The translations under genes and the position numbers were made by a program. From positions 785,196 to 849,195 of the forward strand of contig JAJEKV010000160.1 in assembly GCA_021234155.1 (NCBI GenBank): 64,000 nt of DNA, given 5' to 3'. This DNA is from Isoetes taiwanensis (taxonomy: Eukaryota > Streptophyta > Lycopodiopsida > Isoetales > Isoetaceae). The notes under the pieces are model-generated. The model had not been told where the DNA came from and did not search any database. It worked only from the letters and a program-made list of their open reading frames with translations. This document shows positions 23,080-34,424 of this stretch, in pieces; the first letter of the stretch is position 1, and the number at the start of each line of letters is the position of its first letter.

Positions 23080-23152
23080 TGTTATATCTAAAAGTGAGTT
23101 AGGATGTTGGACTTTGAATCCAATAGCTCGAGTTCAAATCTCGATAGGACCT
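23080..23152 (+). pseudogene. tRNA-Gln pseudogene (UUG loop)
   Basis: 3' half intact with loop CTTTGAA. The D-loop remnant reads AGTGAGTTAGG. Confidence 0.78.
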
Positions 23153-23262
23153 CATTGAATTGTAGACAAATGAAGGTGCTCGATGGCTTGTGAACAAAAG
23201 TGAAAACACTTGAGGGATTGTGCATAAACCATGTTAATTTAACTGCTCTCTTTTTTCCTATG

Positions 23263-23334
23263 GGTTCTATGGTCTAGTGGTTAGGACATTGGACTCTGAA
23301 TCCAATAGCTCGAGTTCAAATCTCGATAGGACCT
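23263..23334 (+). tRNA. tRNA-Gln(CUG)
   Basis: 72 nt, all stems perfect, loop CTCTGAA, long T run downstream. Confidence 0.94.
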
Positions 23335-23618
23335 CGTTCGAGTAGCTTGTGTAGATAATTTTTAAAAAAAGCCGAGTTCATAATTTGCAAAGCCTTGCAG
23401 AAAATTGAGATCTCCCTATGCCCATGCCAGAGGACTTTGTAATCCAAGACCCCATATGCTTATGTTTGAAGCATGAGTTCCTTGCCTGGTTCCCAAGTAA
23501 ATTTGGAGCATGAGATTATGCTTGACAGGCGAGGTCCTTGCCTACTTCTCAAATAAATGTAGAAGGTTGACATGTTGTATATTGAACCGCAACTCAATTT
23601 GACCGTTGTGTTATATCT

Positions 23619-23691
23619 AAAATTGAGTTATAATGTTGGACTTTCAATCCAATAGCTCGAGTTCAAATCTCGATAGGACCTCATTGAATTG
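23619..23691 (+). pseudogene. tRNA-Gln pseudogene (UUC loop)
   Basis: Loop CTTTCAA. It sits upstream of a CUG gene, the one exception to the pairing rule, so the unit may be recombinant. Confidence 0.77.
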
Positions 23692-23793
23692 TAGACAAAT
23701 GAAGGTGTTCGATGGCTTGTGAACGAAAGTGAAAACACTTGAGGGATTGTGCATAAACCATGTTAATTTAACTGCTCTCTTTTTTTTTCTATG

Positions 23794-23865
23794 GGTTCTA
23801 TGGTCTAGTGGTTAGGACATTGGACTCTGAATCCAATAGCTCGAGTTCAAATCTCAAGAGGACCT
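23794..23865 (+). tRNA. tRNA-Gln(CUG), T-stem mismatch
   Basis: 72 nt. The T stem reads TCGAG/CTCAA (one mismatch) and the acceptor has A7-G66. Loop CTCTGAA. Last gene of the array, which ends near 24060. Confidence 0.8.
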
Positions 23866-24060
23866 CGTTCGAGTAGCTTGTGTAGATGATTTTTAGAAAA
23901 AGCCGAGTTCGTAATTTGCAAAGCCTTGCAGAAAATTGAGATCTCCCTATGCCCATGCCAGAGGACTTTGTAATCCAAGACCCCATATGCTTATGTTTGA
24001 AGCATGAGTTCCTTGCCTGCTTCCCAAGTAAATTTGGTCTATGATTATGCTTGACAGCTG

Positions 24061-24479
24061 ATGTTATTTTACCATACGACATGAATGCTCAGAGTGCAAC
24101 AATGAAGATTGTGTATTTTGGCTTCTCAATAATAAAAGTTTCAACCACTATGACATGCAAGGAAGAAAAATCCCAGGGCATGATCAGTTTTGTTATGAAC
24201 CACATTGAAAATCCTGATCAGTGATATTAATGACAAGAAGAAAGAGCATGAACCAAATGAAATAAACAACCAAGGTTTGTGTGGAGCTTATTTTGTCTGT
24301 AGAGCGCTATGGATCCACAAATAATAGCCATCAATAAATAATTGAACCAGGATTGAGCCGTAGGTGCATTTATTCCTGCATTACACATATCCATAACCCA
24401 GATCACAAACTCAAGGACTCGAAGGGGAAAGCCATGAATGGGAGGAAAATATAATATATAAGAGGTGAATCCAGTGGCC
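24061..24479. other. Non-array spacer
   Basis: No supported gene. Array homology stops abruptly after TTGACAG at about 24057. Confidence 0.35.
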
Positions 24480-25390
24480 AAGCATTCATGAGGGGACTCG
24501 TACCTCCACCATGAAAAATATAAATCTCAAACTTGAACTATACATAGCACTACAAGACCATAGTACTTGGAGGGGCTCTTACCTCCATAACCACAACCAC
24601 AACCACAAGATATTAAAGAACAATCCATAGGTAGCCAAACATACCTCCACCTAAAAAAATATAAATCTCAAACTTGAACTATACATGAATCTCAAACTTG
24701 AACTATACATAGGGGGACTGACACCACCACCAAGCATGTTAGTACATGTCAAGGGATTGAACCCTTGACTACTAGCCTTGGGGCTTGCCTCTTTGCCATG
24801 CATCACAACCAAGAAGGTTGGGCATTACAAGATATGGGTGAAAATAAAGTTACGCTAGTTATGCTGATATGGCGTAATCCCAACGGTTGGTGATTCCATC
24901 CCGTAGAATAACCCACGATCATGATCGTGCCACAACCTATAACCAGGGTAACTTTATTTTCACCCACAAGATATAATAAAGGCTAGGCAAGACCCTCAAG
25001 GAACCTCCACCATAAAACAAAGCCTGCAAACATAAAACTAACATAACCATAGCACTTGGGGGGACTCTTACCTCCACCAAGTGTATCATACATACTAAGG
25101 GTTTGAACCCATGATCACTAGCCTTGGGGCATGCCCCTTAGCTAAGCACCATAGCACTAGGGCTAGGCAAGGTATTCAAAAAAGAACAACTCATTGGTAG
25201 CCAAGGTATTCATGAGGGGACTCTTACCTCCACCATGAATAGAGGGGCACTGAAAACATACAATTAGAACATACCACCACCACCAAGGAGGGGGGCAAAT
25301 ACCACATACGGAATTGAACCCACAAACTGATGCCCCAAGATATTGGGACTAGACCCCTTAACCCATTAAGGCAAGGAGGATATGTAGAAA
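24480..25390. repeat. Cluster of tRNA-like and GGGGACTCTTACCTCCACC repeats
   Basis: GGGACTCKTACCTCCACCATGAA-type words recur at least four times. Three tRNA-like segments lie on the minus strand with B-box sequences GGGTTCAATCCC (about 24755), GGGTTCAAACCC (about 25100) and GGGTTCAATTCC (about 25312), each with CTAGCCTTGGGGC-type or similar sequence beside it. They look like decayed SINE heads, not functional tRNAs, because no full cloverleaf forms. Confidence 0.55.
24836..24965. mobile_element. Mutator-type MITE with perfect 9-bp TSD
   Basis: 130 bp. The ends GGGTGAAAATAAAGTTAC and GTAACTTTATTTTCACCC are perfect inverted repeats over 18 bp, extending to 25 bp with two mismatches. Immediate flanks are identical: ACAAGATAT at 24827-24835 and at 24966-24974. 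A 9-bp target duplication with such termini fits the Mutator superfamily. No coding capacity. Confidence 0.9.
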
Positions 25391-26700
25391 AAAACACCAA
25401 CCACTAGAAGATATAAAAAAGGAAAAAACATCCCCTAGGGCAAAAATGTAACTTGCAGTGGAAACCTAACCTTGTTTAAATAGGAAACCTTACCTTAAAA
25501 AGTTATCACTACAATAAACGGGGGAGATAATGCTTCAAGGGAAAATTATGGAGATAGTAAACACGTGTGGCACGTGTATTAGGCTTCACCTGCCTCTGAA
25601 CTGCCCATACGAAAATGATGGCGGGAGGACCGGTGGCAAGAAGACACTTATCGAAATTTGTTTTTTCGAAGTCTTCTTACGAAACGCCATGGGCCATGGC
25701 CATGGCGACGCCCCCTCCGGTGATCCGAGCGTAGGCTTCAGCCTATGGCGCTACTTCCAATCCCCAATCTGCTCCATGCAAGCCGCATGCCTTCAATCTT
25801 TGCATGCCTATTAGGCCTTTTGCATGTCATGCATGTCCGCTTTCCTATAAATCGTAGATTTCAAATCCGTCGATTTCCAAAAAGAGAGAGATCTCAAGGC
25901 GTGGGCGATGGAGTTTGGCTCTTGCAAATAAGGTAAAGACACTCCTATATTGATCTTATCGTATGAAGATCTCTCGATAAAATCTTTATGTTAAACAAGT
26001 GATCTGGGGCTCCATAACCGGCTTCATTTTCCAACAGAAACATAAGCTATGGGCGAAGGAATCGGGCGATGCACAAAAAATAGATTAATGCTTCTAACAA
26101 GCTTTGTTGTATGAACTATGAACTAATCCTGAGGGACAGAAACGAAAAAGGCAAGCCGGACTTGAGGGGGTTATTAAATCCACTTATAACTTACCGACCT
26201 AGAGTGTTATCATTGTTAAGCTCCTCCTCCGGAATCGCCATAGCCGAAAAAGCTTGAAAATCCGGCTTGTTTTGTCTATTTTACGCCTATCGAATCGGGG
26301 TGTTTTACATATCTTGGCGAAGAGCCCGGGTGATGTGTTTTGAGAGTATATTTGTGGTTAGGGGAGCTTTCGGGCAAAATTTACATGCAAAAACAGCCAT
26401 TAGAGCTAAATCCTTATTATTTTTTGCAGTTTAGAGAAGGTAAGGTTTATCTATGTCCGGTCCAGTGCTTGAAATGGTTTAGCCAGTCCGAGGGCCAGAG
26501 AGCTATGCTGGTTAATGTTTCAGATGAAATATCTTGTATTGAGCCCAAACATAGCAGCAAAAGCGGCAGCACACTGAAGGCCCACGGTTATATTGGCTTA
26601 TCAAAAGCCACTTCATCTCTCGCCGGAGTTGATAGCTTGGATATGGCGGACAACAGGGCTGACCGCCAGTTTACCGGCAGCATCCAGTTTTGAGCAGTCA
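25391..26700. other. Intergenic, no gene recognised
   Basis: Contains a GC-richer stretch (25560-25840) with CACGTG-type words and a TATAAAT (about 25846), perhaps the remains of an LTR or promoter. About 26520-26700 is the body of the twin-hairpin repeat. Confidence 0.3.
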
Positions 26701-26795
26701 CCAGCATATCTTAGGTATATGTCGGCATATACCTAGATATGCCCACAAACCCACATAAACGAGGGTTTGCCCCCCTAGGGGCAACCCAAAAAAGG
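26700..26795 (-). repeat. Twin-hairpin repeat, copy 1
   Basis: On the minus strand: TTGGGTTGCCCCTAGGGG with its complement (hairpin 1), then GCATATCTAGGTATAT with its complement (hairpin 2). Same order and spacing as the copies at 42346 and 45001. Confidence 0.75.
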
Positions 26796-27388
26796 CATGA
26801 GAAAAATTGGCAGTTGTTAGTACAATAACGAAAGTATGTGGTCCTAATTAAATACCCAAGGTTAAGTGTAGATGTGAAGGTTAAGTGTAGATGTGAAGAT
26901 GCTTCCTGGATACTCCTTGGTTTGAAGATGCTTCTTGGATGTTCCTTGTGTGTGATCTCCAACCCTTGCACACTGGCCATCTTGGTGTGTCTTCCAAAGT
27001 AGTTTTACACCTTCATTTCCTCGGGCTTTTGTGTTTATGCTCTATATATAATGTACGTCCTTTTCACAAGAAAAACTTACTTTTACAATTGAATGACAAT
27101 ATGAGCTTGTTCAGTGAAGGTTTTGTAAATAATTTTCTAGAAGGGTCTGATTTTAAAAGTGGTGGATCAGATTATGAACCGACATCTTTTCCATTGTTAC
27201 TAACTATTGTCATAACGGTGGGTGGCTAATTGTAATGCCATATGATATTGTTAAAATTGTGCTTCGAATCTCAGAAAATCAAATGGCCAATGTAGCTTGT
27301 TACTATCTTATTACAATAGTAAGGATCAAATATGTGATGTTAAAGACCCCTGTTGTACTGTTGTTGCACGATACCCACCTTATCATGT

Positions 27389-30300
27389 TCATTTGTGGAC
27401 GTAATCTAGACCAGACCCATATTGCCACGCTTCTAGTTGTCTCTTCAACTTATATTGCGTTTCCAGTGGGAACATCTTCGCAACTGATCTGAATATCTCA
27501 TTAACAGTGGATGTCAAATGTCTAAGGAAGTTCCATACAACAACTATCAAGCATAGTTCTGCGTTTCAGGGACTTACTGAAGAGGCGAGGATAACAAGTG
27601 CCAAGCTAATGTATAAGCTCCAAGTGCTACGAAATGAAAAAGCCAATCAAAAATTGGTCCAAAGCCAACCTGCATTTCTGTTTTATTAGAATGCCACTTG
27701 AGCAACTTATAAACTATGATATATATAATTTACTGACCTGTTTAAATATTTCAAAAATAATGCCAGGCTTCAATAGCAAGATAAATCCCATTGTCTTTGC
27801 AAGTGGGCCAAATTGTATCACATCCTGATCATTGAAACTTTAAAACAGTGAGGTAAGTCGACTTCACATCTTAAAACTATTACAGGTAGGGAGACTAAGT
27901 TACTTGAAGAAAGGGTCGTAAAACGGGGTCACCGAGTCTCTGAAATTAAGTTTTGACATGGAAAAGTAAGGATGGGCATATTGAAACCAAGAAAAAAGTA
28001 ATTATAACAAGCCATCATGCCTCCATTGAGTCGAATGTCACTGATAACAGCTCATTAATAAAATTGGCAGATATATTTGCCTCTGGCCTAACCGACATTG
28101 CCCTTTGCAACAGCCACGCCCCACTTAAATTTGGCTGTGAATAAATATGCTCAGTAAGGTACGAGTTTCAACTTGAGATGCAAGTAGGCTCAAGAGAAAA
28201 TAGAAACCAGATAAGGATTGAGAAGGGCCAGGCTATCAGCATCTACTGCATCTGCATGAATTCCCTCGACAATGCCTAGAAACAACATGAATTACTATCA
28301 ACAAGAATCGGAAGGGCTGAATTGTTTTGGTTTATTTATGGGATTATAAAGACAACTATTATCAGATATACAACCATAAAGATTAATCTGTACAAGCCCA
28401 GGAAATATGCGCATATTTGGGGTATATTTATGTGATTGAGTACCAGTAGACAGCCTCCGTATATGCCTTGTAAGACTGCCAAAGCCCCCAAATGATATTG
28501 GAGATTGGATGCCGCTTGCATCCCCTACCTGCAGAAATATCTAAAAGTAACTGTACTCTTCCTCGAGCAGAACAGACGACGAGTCAAATATCTACCTGCA
28601 AGAGACGATCAAATGCTGCTGGTAGAGGACTGCAATAGCAAAAAGAACCATTAAGAGGCAATCTGGCAATGAGACTAAGGAAGGACATGCTTCTACCTGT
28701 GATTGATTACCAACTTGGCTACTACTGATATACAGAACAATTTGGACTACCAGGGTTCTTGGATTTATTTGTGCCTAGTTATTTTTCTATGTCCCTGAAT
28801 TGGAAGTTTAGAATAAATGGGAAAGATACAAGTAGAGAAGCATGTCCCAAAAGGCCTTTACATATTCAAGCTGCAAGACAGTGTGATACATGTTCAGTTG
28901 TTTGCAAGTTGTTCCACTACCCATGCTGATAGGAAATGAGAAATAAGAAACAGGAAAGCTTTCAACTTGGGTTTCAAATATAATATTGCTTGAAAAGGCA
29001 GAGGTCAGATACATCTTATGTCCTCGCCATATGAAATGCACGTCAAAATGTAATGAATGAAAATTCATGATCTGGCCAAAACAACGTAAACAGACACTCA
29101 GGGAAGGAGGTGCTCTAACTGGCAGACGAGTTTAAAAATTTTAAAAGCATAGCATACATAATGGGCATGCAAGGTATATCACTAAGGGATTATGCAGGAT
29201 GATTCTGCATTGTGCAGCCTTGTTTGTCCAATGAGCTCACCTTGACCGGTATGTCGGGAAAATGCCAAACATTACCCTAAGAATCTGTATATTTTCTAGC
29301 TTTATGTCCTGGGAAAGAACTGCAATTGCTTAGCAACAACTCAATATAAACCACTGAATAAGTGTCATGATGCAATGTCTTAGACTTCACCTGATATTTA
29401 GGCATCAAGTCCCAATAATCTTCCAGCATGTGTTCAAGAGATGGACGCCCAGGAGTTGCATCCATGTAAGAGAACATGTAGGTAGTCCGATCAGAAGGAC
29501 CAGAACCTGCTGGAAATGCCTGTATATCGTCTTAGGCAGGTGCAAACAATAGCATATTGGTTCTGCATCAAATATTAAGTTTATGGGTGCATTATCCATA
29601 CCTCCCAGAAGTACTGTATCTGTGAACCTCTCACATCTGTAATGGGAGAATTCGAGTACAGCATATCTCCGGTGGAATTATTTTCAAATCCACGGGCGCA
29701 TGTTCCTACTACAAGGCAAATCCCATCAGGTTTCTGTCCCCACCTTATCTGTACCCAAGCTAAATTAGAAACTTGGTAGCAACAAACTGAAATAACCAAT
29801 TACAACCTGCTGAACAATTGAAGAAAAACTTCCCATGGCGTCAACTACGAGTTTGGAGGATATAGATCTATCATCGTCAAGAGTGACCACCTGCGGCAAT
29901 GACAAATCTGTTACAGATGAAAGTCACTCCACAACACATCCATTATCAACTAATGTCATTCCATTCCCCTTCAACCCAACTCCTTACACATGTTTACACT
30001 AATTGCTTGGCCAGGAATGCTGCAAGGTCCAGCAATTATTGATAACCAACAACTTTTGATCTACAATATCTTGAAATGACTTAACACGCATGTATATATA
30101 AGCAAGTGGAAGCAGTACATAGTTGCAGCATAGTGGGAACTCCTGCATCAGCTGCACTCAGAACTATAAACTACAGCAATGCTGCTGCAGTTTGTCCAAA
30201 TTGTGTCATTTAGATACATGGCTGGCTTCAACGAGGCATTGCAGCCAGTAGACGTTATTAAGAAAGTAAATATCCGCGTTGCATGCATAGAGATAAAAAA

Positions 30301-32715
30301 AAGAATTTAATTATCAAATATAGCATCTGCTTCAGTTCTAAGCAAAAAAGTTCTTACTGAACAATCATCGAAAATATCCACATTCCTGACAGATTTTCCC
30401 TCGAGTAGAAGTCCGCCAAGGTCCAGATATTTGCTTTTAACTTTCGCGATAAGCCTCAGAGGCCTGGACAAGTTTTGAATGATGAAGCACTTATTTATTA
30501 GAGGAAACAGGAAAGCAAAACAAACTGATTCTATATGATCCTATAATCACCAAGAGACCTTTCTTGCAATATATTAGGAAATAAATTTCGCATCTCACCG
30601 AAGACAGTGACAAGGAAGAGAAGATGAACTCACGAAACGCCAAGATTAAGTATGTCTTTCACCCATACTTCGGAGCCACTTGCAAATCCACATCGATTCT
30701 GTGACATCATGCAAACACCTTCATCCTTAGAAAATCATGACTATTTTATAAGTATAAAGGAATATGACCCATGTTCGCAGTCCTTTTAGATAACTACTGG
30801 AACAAAGCTCAAACAGAAATAAGTTGCTTTTTATGCTCATATTATCCTATGGCCTCACTCATAATGGCAATTAATTTATACAAGTATGGGTATGTCATTG
30901 GCATAAGTTTAACTACTCTATACAAATGCGGGCGAAAAGGCAAGCAACGAAAGGAACATGTTTGATTTTCCACAAAAGATCTGCCAACAATGGAAATTGC
31001 CATGCTAAACTTTTCATGCACGGGATGTTCAGAACTGTTCAGTCTGCTTCTACACAATAGAAAATGGTTTACTATACCCTAAAGACATACTGGATTGAAC
31101 TCAATGGCAATGACATCTTCAAGATCCTCTTTGTCTAATACCCCAACGTCCACCAGTTCTAGAAGCTCCTTCTTTGATATATTCCATTCCTGTACACGCT
31201 GTCACCAGCAATACAAACATAATAAGATATAGCTCTTTAAATGTGGATGCCTAGATGATCAAGCTAGGCCATTACACAAAGGTCGCAAACTACCAACATA
31301 CCCCCTGAAGTCTTCCTTTCTCAATAACCGCAACTTTGAGGCCTTTCATCACCAGGGAAGTAGCAAGAAATATTCCAAGTGTTCCACCACAGATTACTAC
31401 ATCGATAAGACCTTCATCTTCATCTGTTAATCCATTCTTCCCTCCATAGCGCTTCACAATGTCCGGCCTTGATTTAGCTATGAGCAGTGAAAATTTCACG
31501 ATCAAGTTATTCATAATTTCGAGTCATAACAAAGAGGCTTTGGAATGTCTTCAACGACATGTGGAGGAGTCCATTGCCCTTGGGACATGCTGGTATAAGA
31601 GGGAGGAGGGGAGCAGGGATTTTTCAATGCATCTCTCATAAGGACATGACGAAGCCAATTTGATTACCAATCTAAAAACTCTTCTATGCTCTGAAAATTG
31701 GAGCTATGATGGGACCATAAAGCAACTGCAGAATCATGGACATCTGCATAGTGATTTATGCTTCATTGAACACACCTGAATGAGTTTGCAACATTTATTA
31801 TGCCCCAGATTAGTTTATATTTCATGTGACAGACTGCAGGAGTTTGCAAAATGTAATTGGATCTAGATGCTGCAAATTAATTTCCCCATGTATATATTAT
31901 ATGTGCTATTCCAACACCAGAATTGCTCACCTGAATCTCCACATTTGATCTTCTGCCACAGTTCATCGGTCCGGCGTAAAGCAGCATAAGATGAAGAGCC
32001 TCCAGCACCTCCTGCCTCTAATCCAATATCAATGTTCTCCATGATTCTCTGTGCAACTCAAACGGAAATAATTGATTAAGAAGAAGACGATAAAAAATGC
32101 AGAATAGGTTTTAGGCATGCCTGAGTTCGGGAAACAGCTGGAATTGAGCTCGTTGGCAAGGCACAAAGGATGCATAGCTTGGAAGAAAATAATCGGTGGG
32201 CAGTAGGGTTTAAGGACACCATCATTGGATTGGTAGGCGGTTTCCCACACAACAATTGTGATGGGTTCATGTTGGAAGGCAGTTGCTCCACTAATTAGTT
32301 CATCGTTTTGGTTTTCCAGTGGAAACGAATGCATCCAGCAACCTTCGAATGGCACAAAATGAACCGCGATGCACCATTTTGGATCTCCCATTTCGGGTTA
32401 GAGAAAAATGAGTCTAACATTTGTTTATTTTTATTAAGGGATGTTTTCATTTTTATTGGGCCATTGATGGGTAGAATATTCCTCTCATTGTGCCAGATGA
32501 AGGGCCTCGAATTTTTCTTGCCTTCACCCACCGAAACTTACAATGGTGCAAAACAGCGGTTCCAACCATTGTCGAAGCCCAAAAGAAAATACAAAAACAG
32601 AGCATGCTTCACCAGAGAGAGCCGCAAAGATTTGCAAAACTGCTTCGCAATCAGAGCGAAGCCGGAACTGCTGCTTCAAGAGGCCGGCTGAATAGCGGCA
32701 ACAGAATCGACGCAT
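27389..32715 (-). CDS. FAD/NAD(P)-binding oxidoreductase family protein, 18 exons
   Basis: Minus-strand exons with matching phases: 32542-32715, 31931-32048, 31302-31477, 31091-31198, 30634-30698, 30358-30463, 29807-29890, 29602-29748, 29391-29519, 29241-29308, 28596-28629, 28444-28528, 28208-28275, 28021-28134, 27904-27939, 27738-27824, 27578-27669 and 27389-27488. They give 596 residues. The dinucleotide-binding fold is IDVVICGGTLGIFLATSL (about 122-139), ending in VAVIEK. Later conserved blocks are EWNISKKELLELV, RWGQKPDGICLVVGTCARG, EDYWDLMPKYQ, GDASGIQSPISFGGFGSL, GDPVLRPFLQ and the C-terminus LEAWQYGSGLDY. An Arg/Ser-rich N-terminus (MRRFCCRYSAGLL) may be an organelle transit peptide. 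The block order matches a plant protein family annotated only as FAD-binding oxidoreductase; the substrate is unknown to me. Exon 1 and its start are the least certain (an upstream in-frame ATG lies at 32856). The intron after 28021 starts with GC. Confidence 0.9.
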
Positions 32716-32856
32716 GGTGTCCCTTTCAGAAACTCTCAAACCAACCGAGAGATAAAAACAACACAGGGCTTCGAGGGTTTGAACCTCCAGGCCAAAGCCG
32801 GCCTCACCAGAACCCAGGGGCAACCATTGCAGCACAAATCTCACAAATGAAAGCAA

Positions 32857-33395
32857 GTGGAGAAGAAAAAAGCAAAACTAAACTAGCAGAAAGAATCTAA
32901 CAGCTCCATGCCGCAACCACTGCTCTAGCACAGGAACAGATCTTGCCCCTCGATTTCGGCATGCGGACAGACCGGAAGCATCGTCTCTCAACTCCCAAAC
33001 TTTTCAATTTCGAAAGATCCATTTCCTTATTCGAATTATTATTGCCAAATTAACCCTAAACCTCACCTTCAAATAGAAATTTTCTATCCAGAACAAACAA
33101 GCAGCTCAACTCCTGTCAAAACTATGGTTTTGGATACCATACAATACGAGTCAAGAATCGTATTCTCAACCATTGCGAGCCCGCTAGGCGCAATACGAAA
33201 CAAATTGTGCAAACTTAATTGGATATTAGTTGAGATGAGGGTATATGGCTAAATCGTGTATTATGGCTTTTTGGCCATTGGATTGCAGCACATGTGGGAG
33301 CATATTCCCTCCCCTCAAATCCAGAGCACACAAAGTGAGTCTTTTCCAAGTCAAACTTGGCCCCTGTTGACCCAGCCATGATAGGGACATTATTG
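32857..33395. other. Upstream flank of the oxidoreductase gene
   Basis: Probable promoter and 5' region. I see no clear TATA box and no other gene. Confidence 0.35.
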
Positions 33396-33399
33396 AGCC

Positions 33400-33560
33400 A
33401 AAGACCATTGCATAAAAGAGTATTTTCAATGCAATACAGTACAGTACGAAAACAACAATGAGATACAATACAGTAGGAAAAGAATAAGTAGAGCCTGGGG
33501 GATCGAACCCCAGATATCCAATGCCCATGCCTTACCGGTGTGCCACGTTCGCGCCATGCA
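33400..33560 (-). mobile_element. tRNA-derived SINE (second type)
   Basis: On the minus strand an A-box-like GTGGCACACCGGTAAGG (about 33530-33546) precedes a perfect B-box hairpin TGGGGTTCGATCCCC (about 33497-33512). A tail of TACTGTATTG-type words follows. A more decayed head with GGGGTTCAATTC lies at about 33700-33790. Confidence 0.6.
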
Positions 33561-33794
33561 TAGGAGCCATCGAACACATGCCATTGACTACAACTCCAAG
33601 ATCCAGTTGTCAATGGCATGCAATGGCATGCATTCGATGATCCTATACATAGCTCTTTATTCGTTTCCTGGAAACCAACAAACACGATTTGTTAGCGAGC
33701 TTAGAGAATTGAACCCCAACTTAATGCCAATGCTCATCTGAGCATAAGGGAAATCCTGGTGCAGGGGGTCTCCCTTATGCCTAGGGGCCAAAGC

Positions 33795-34275
33795 CCTCTT
33801 CAACCCTACAGATATTAGTAAGCAAATGGAAAGCGCAAAGCATGTACAAAGCAACAGGACTTCATGTATTCACAGGCTCAGAGAATGTACATGTGGCCTG
33901 GGGCCACGCATATCAAACTACATAAACAAAAACACTGCAAACACAATAGAAAGAACAACGCCAAAACCAATTTACTGCTTAAATACATATCGCACTTCAC
34001 CGCCTCCGTTCCTCCAGCTGCATATCATTGAATAGGGAAAGGAATCATGAGTTCTTAAGGCCTAAAATCATGGAAACATTTAAGAATACAATAACTACAA
34101 TCACCCTATATGGCTTTCATACAAGGTAATGTACCCTTTATATATCAACGTAGGAAAGATAACTAAACTTTTGACTTTGCCAAACTAAGGAAAAAAAACA
34201 CACATAATCATTCAATCAAGAAAAGGTAACAAAGCAAGAAAAGACAAATAGAAAGAACTTACTTTAAAATTTTGG
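33795..34275. other. Intergenic
   Basis: No gene or repeat recognised. Confidence 0.3.
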
Positions 34276-34281
34276 AGCAAT

Positions 34282-34424
34282 CTAGTCCATCCAATCTCCC
34301 GAGTCTAAACAAAACCAGTCATGTTTTAACGCATCTTCAGCTGTTATCCTCTTCTCAGGATCATAAGTTAGAAGCTTATTCAGTAAATCATAGGCTGCAT
34401 CTTCCAAAGGATACTCTGTGGAAA
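34282..34424 (-). pseudogene. Protein kinase C-terminal exon fragment (CDK-like)
   Basis: The minus strand encodes [20 protein letters not shown] followed by [15 protein letters not shown], the C-terminal lobe of a CMGC/CDK-like Ser/Thr kinase. It runs into a TAG soon after. I find no other kinase exon nearby, so this is a broken or captured single exon. Confidence 0.75.

Larger units (their letters stand above)
16285..24060. repeat. tRNA-Gln dimer array with strand switch
   Basis: Fifteen units of about 500-540 bp. Each holds one degenerate tRNA-Gln pseudogene upstream and one full-length tRNA-Gln gene downstream, plus conserved spacers (for example GCTTCAAACATAAGCATATG and TACAACATGTCAACCTTCTA). 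Ten units are on the minus strand (16478-21421) and five on the plus strand (21468-23865). Two unit types co-vary with the anticodon. CUG units carry spacer words TTTATGCACAATCCCTCAAG and TTTGCAAATTACGAACTCGG. UUG units carry TTATGCACAATCCATCGAG and TGTGCGAATTACGAACTC. Every full-length gene is followed within about 25 nt by a T4-T5 run, a Pol III terminator. Confidence 0.95.

Noticed and set aside
16285-24060. CRISPR-like regular repeat-spacer pattern
   Set aside because: The repeats are 72-nt tRNA genes with cloverleaf folds inside 0.5-kb homologous units in a plant genome. Spacers are not unique.
16285-24082. A series of 60-112-codon ORFs of the type MGSWISKSSGMSIGRSQF across the array
   Set aside because: They run through the antisense of tRNA-Gln genes and end at the tRNA 5' end. 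Their repetition follows the tRNA units, so they are not proteins.
32029-32391. 120-codon minus-strand ORF overlapping the second oxidoreductase exon
   Set aside because: Only its last residues are exonic. The rest lies in the first intron upstream of the CACAG acceptor.
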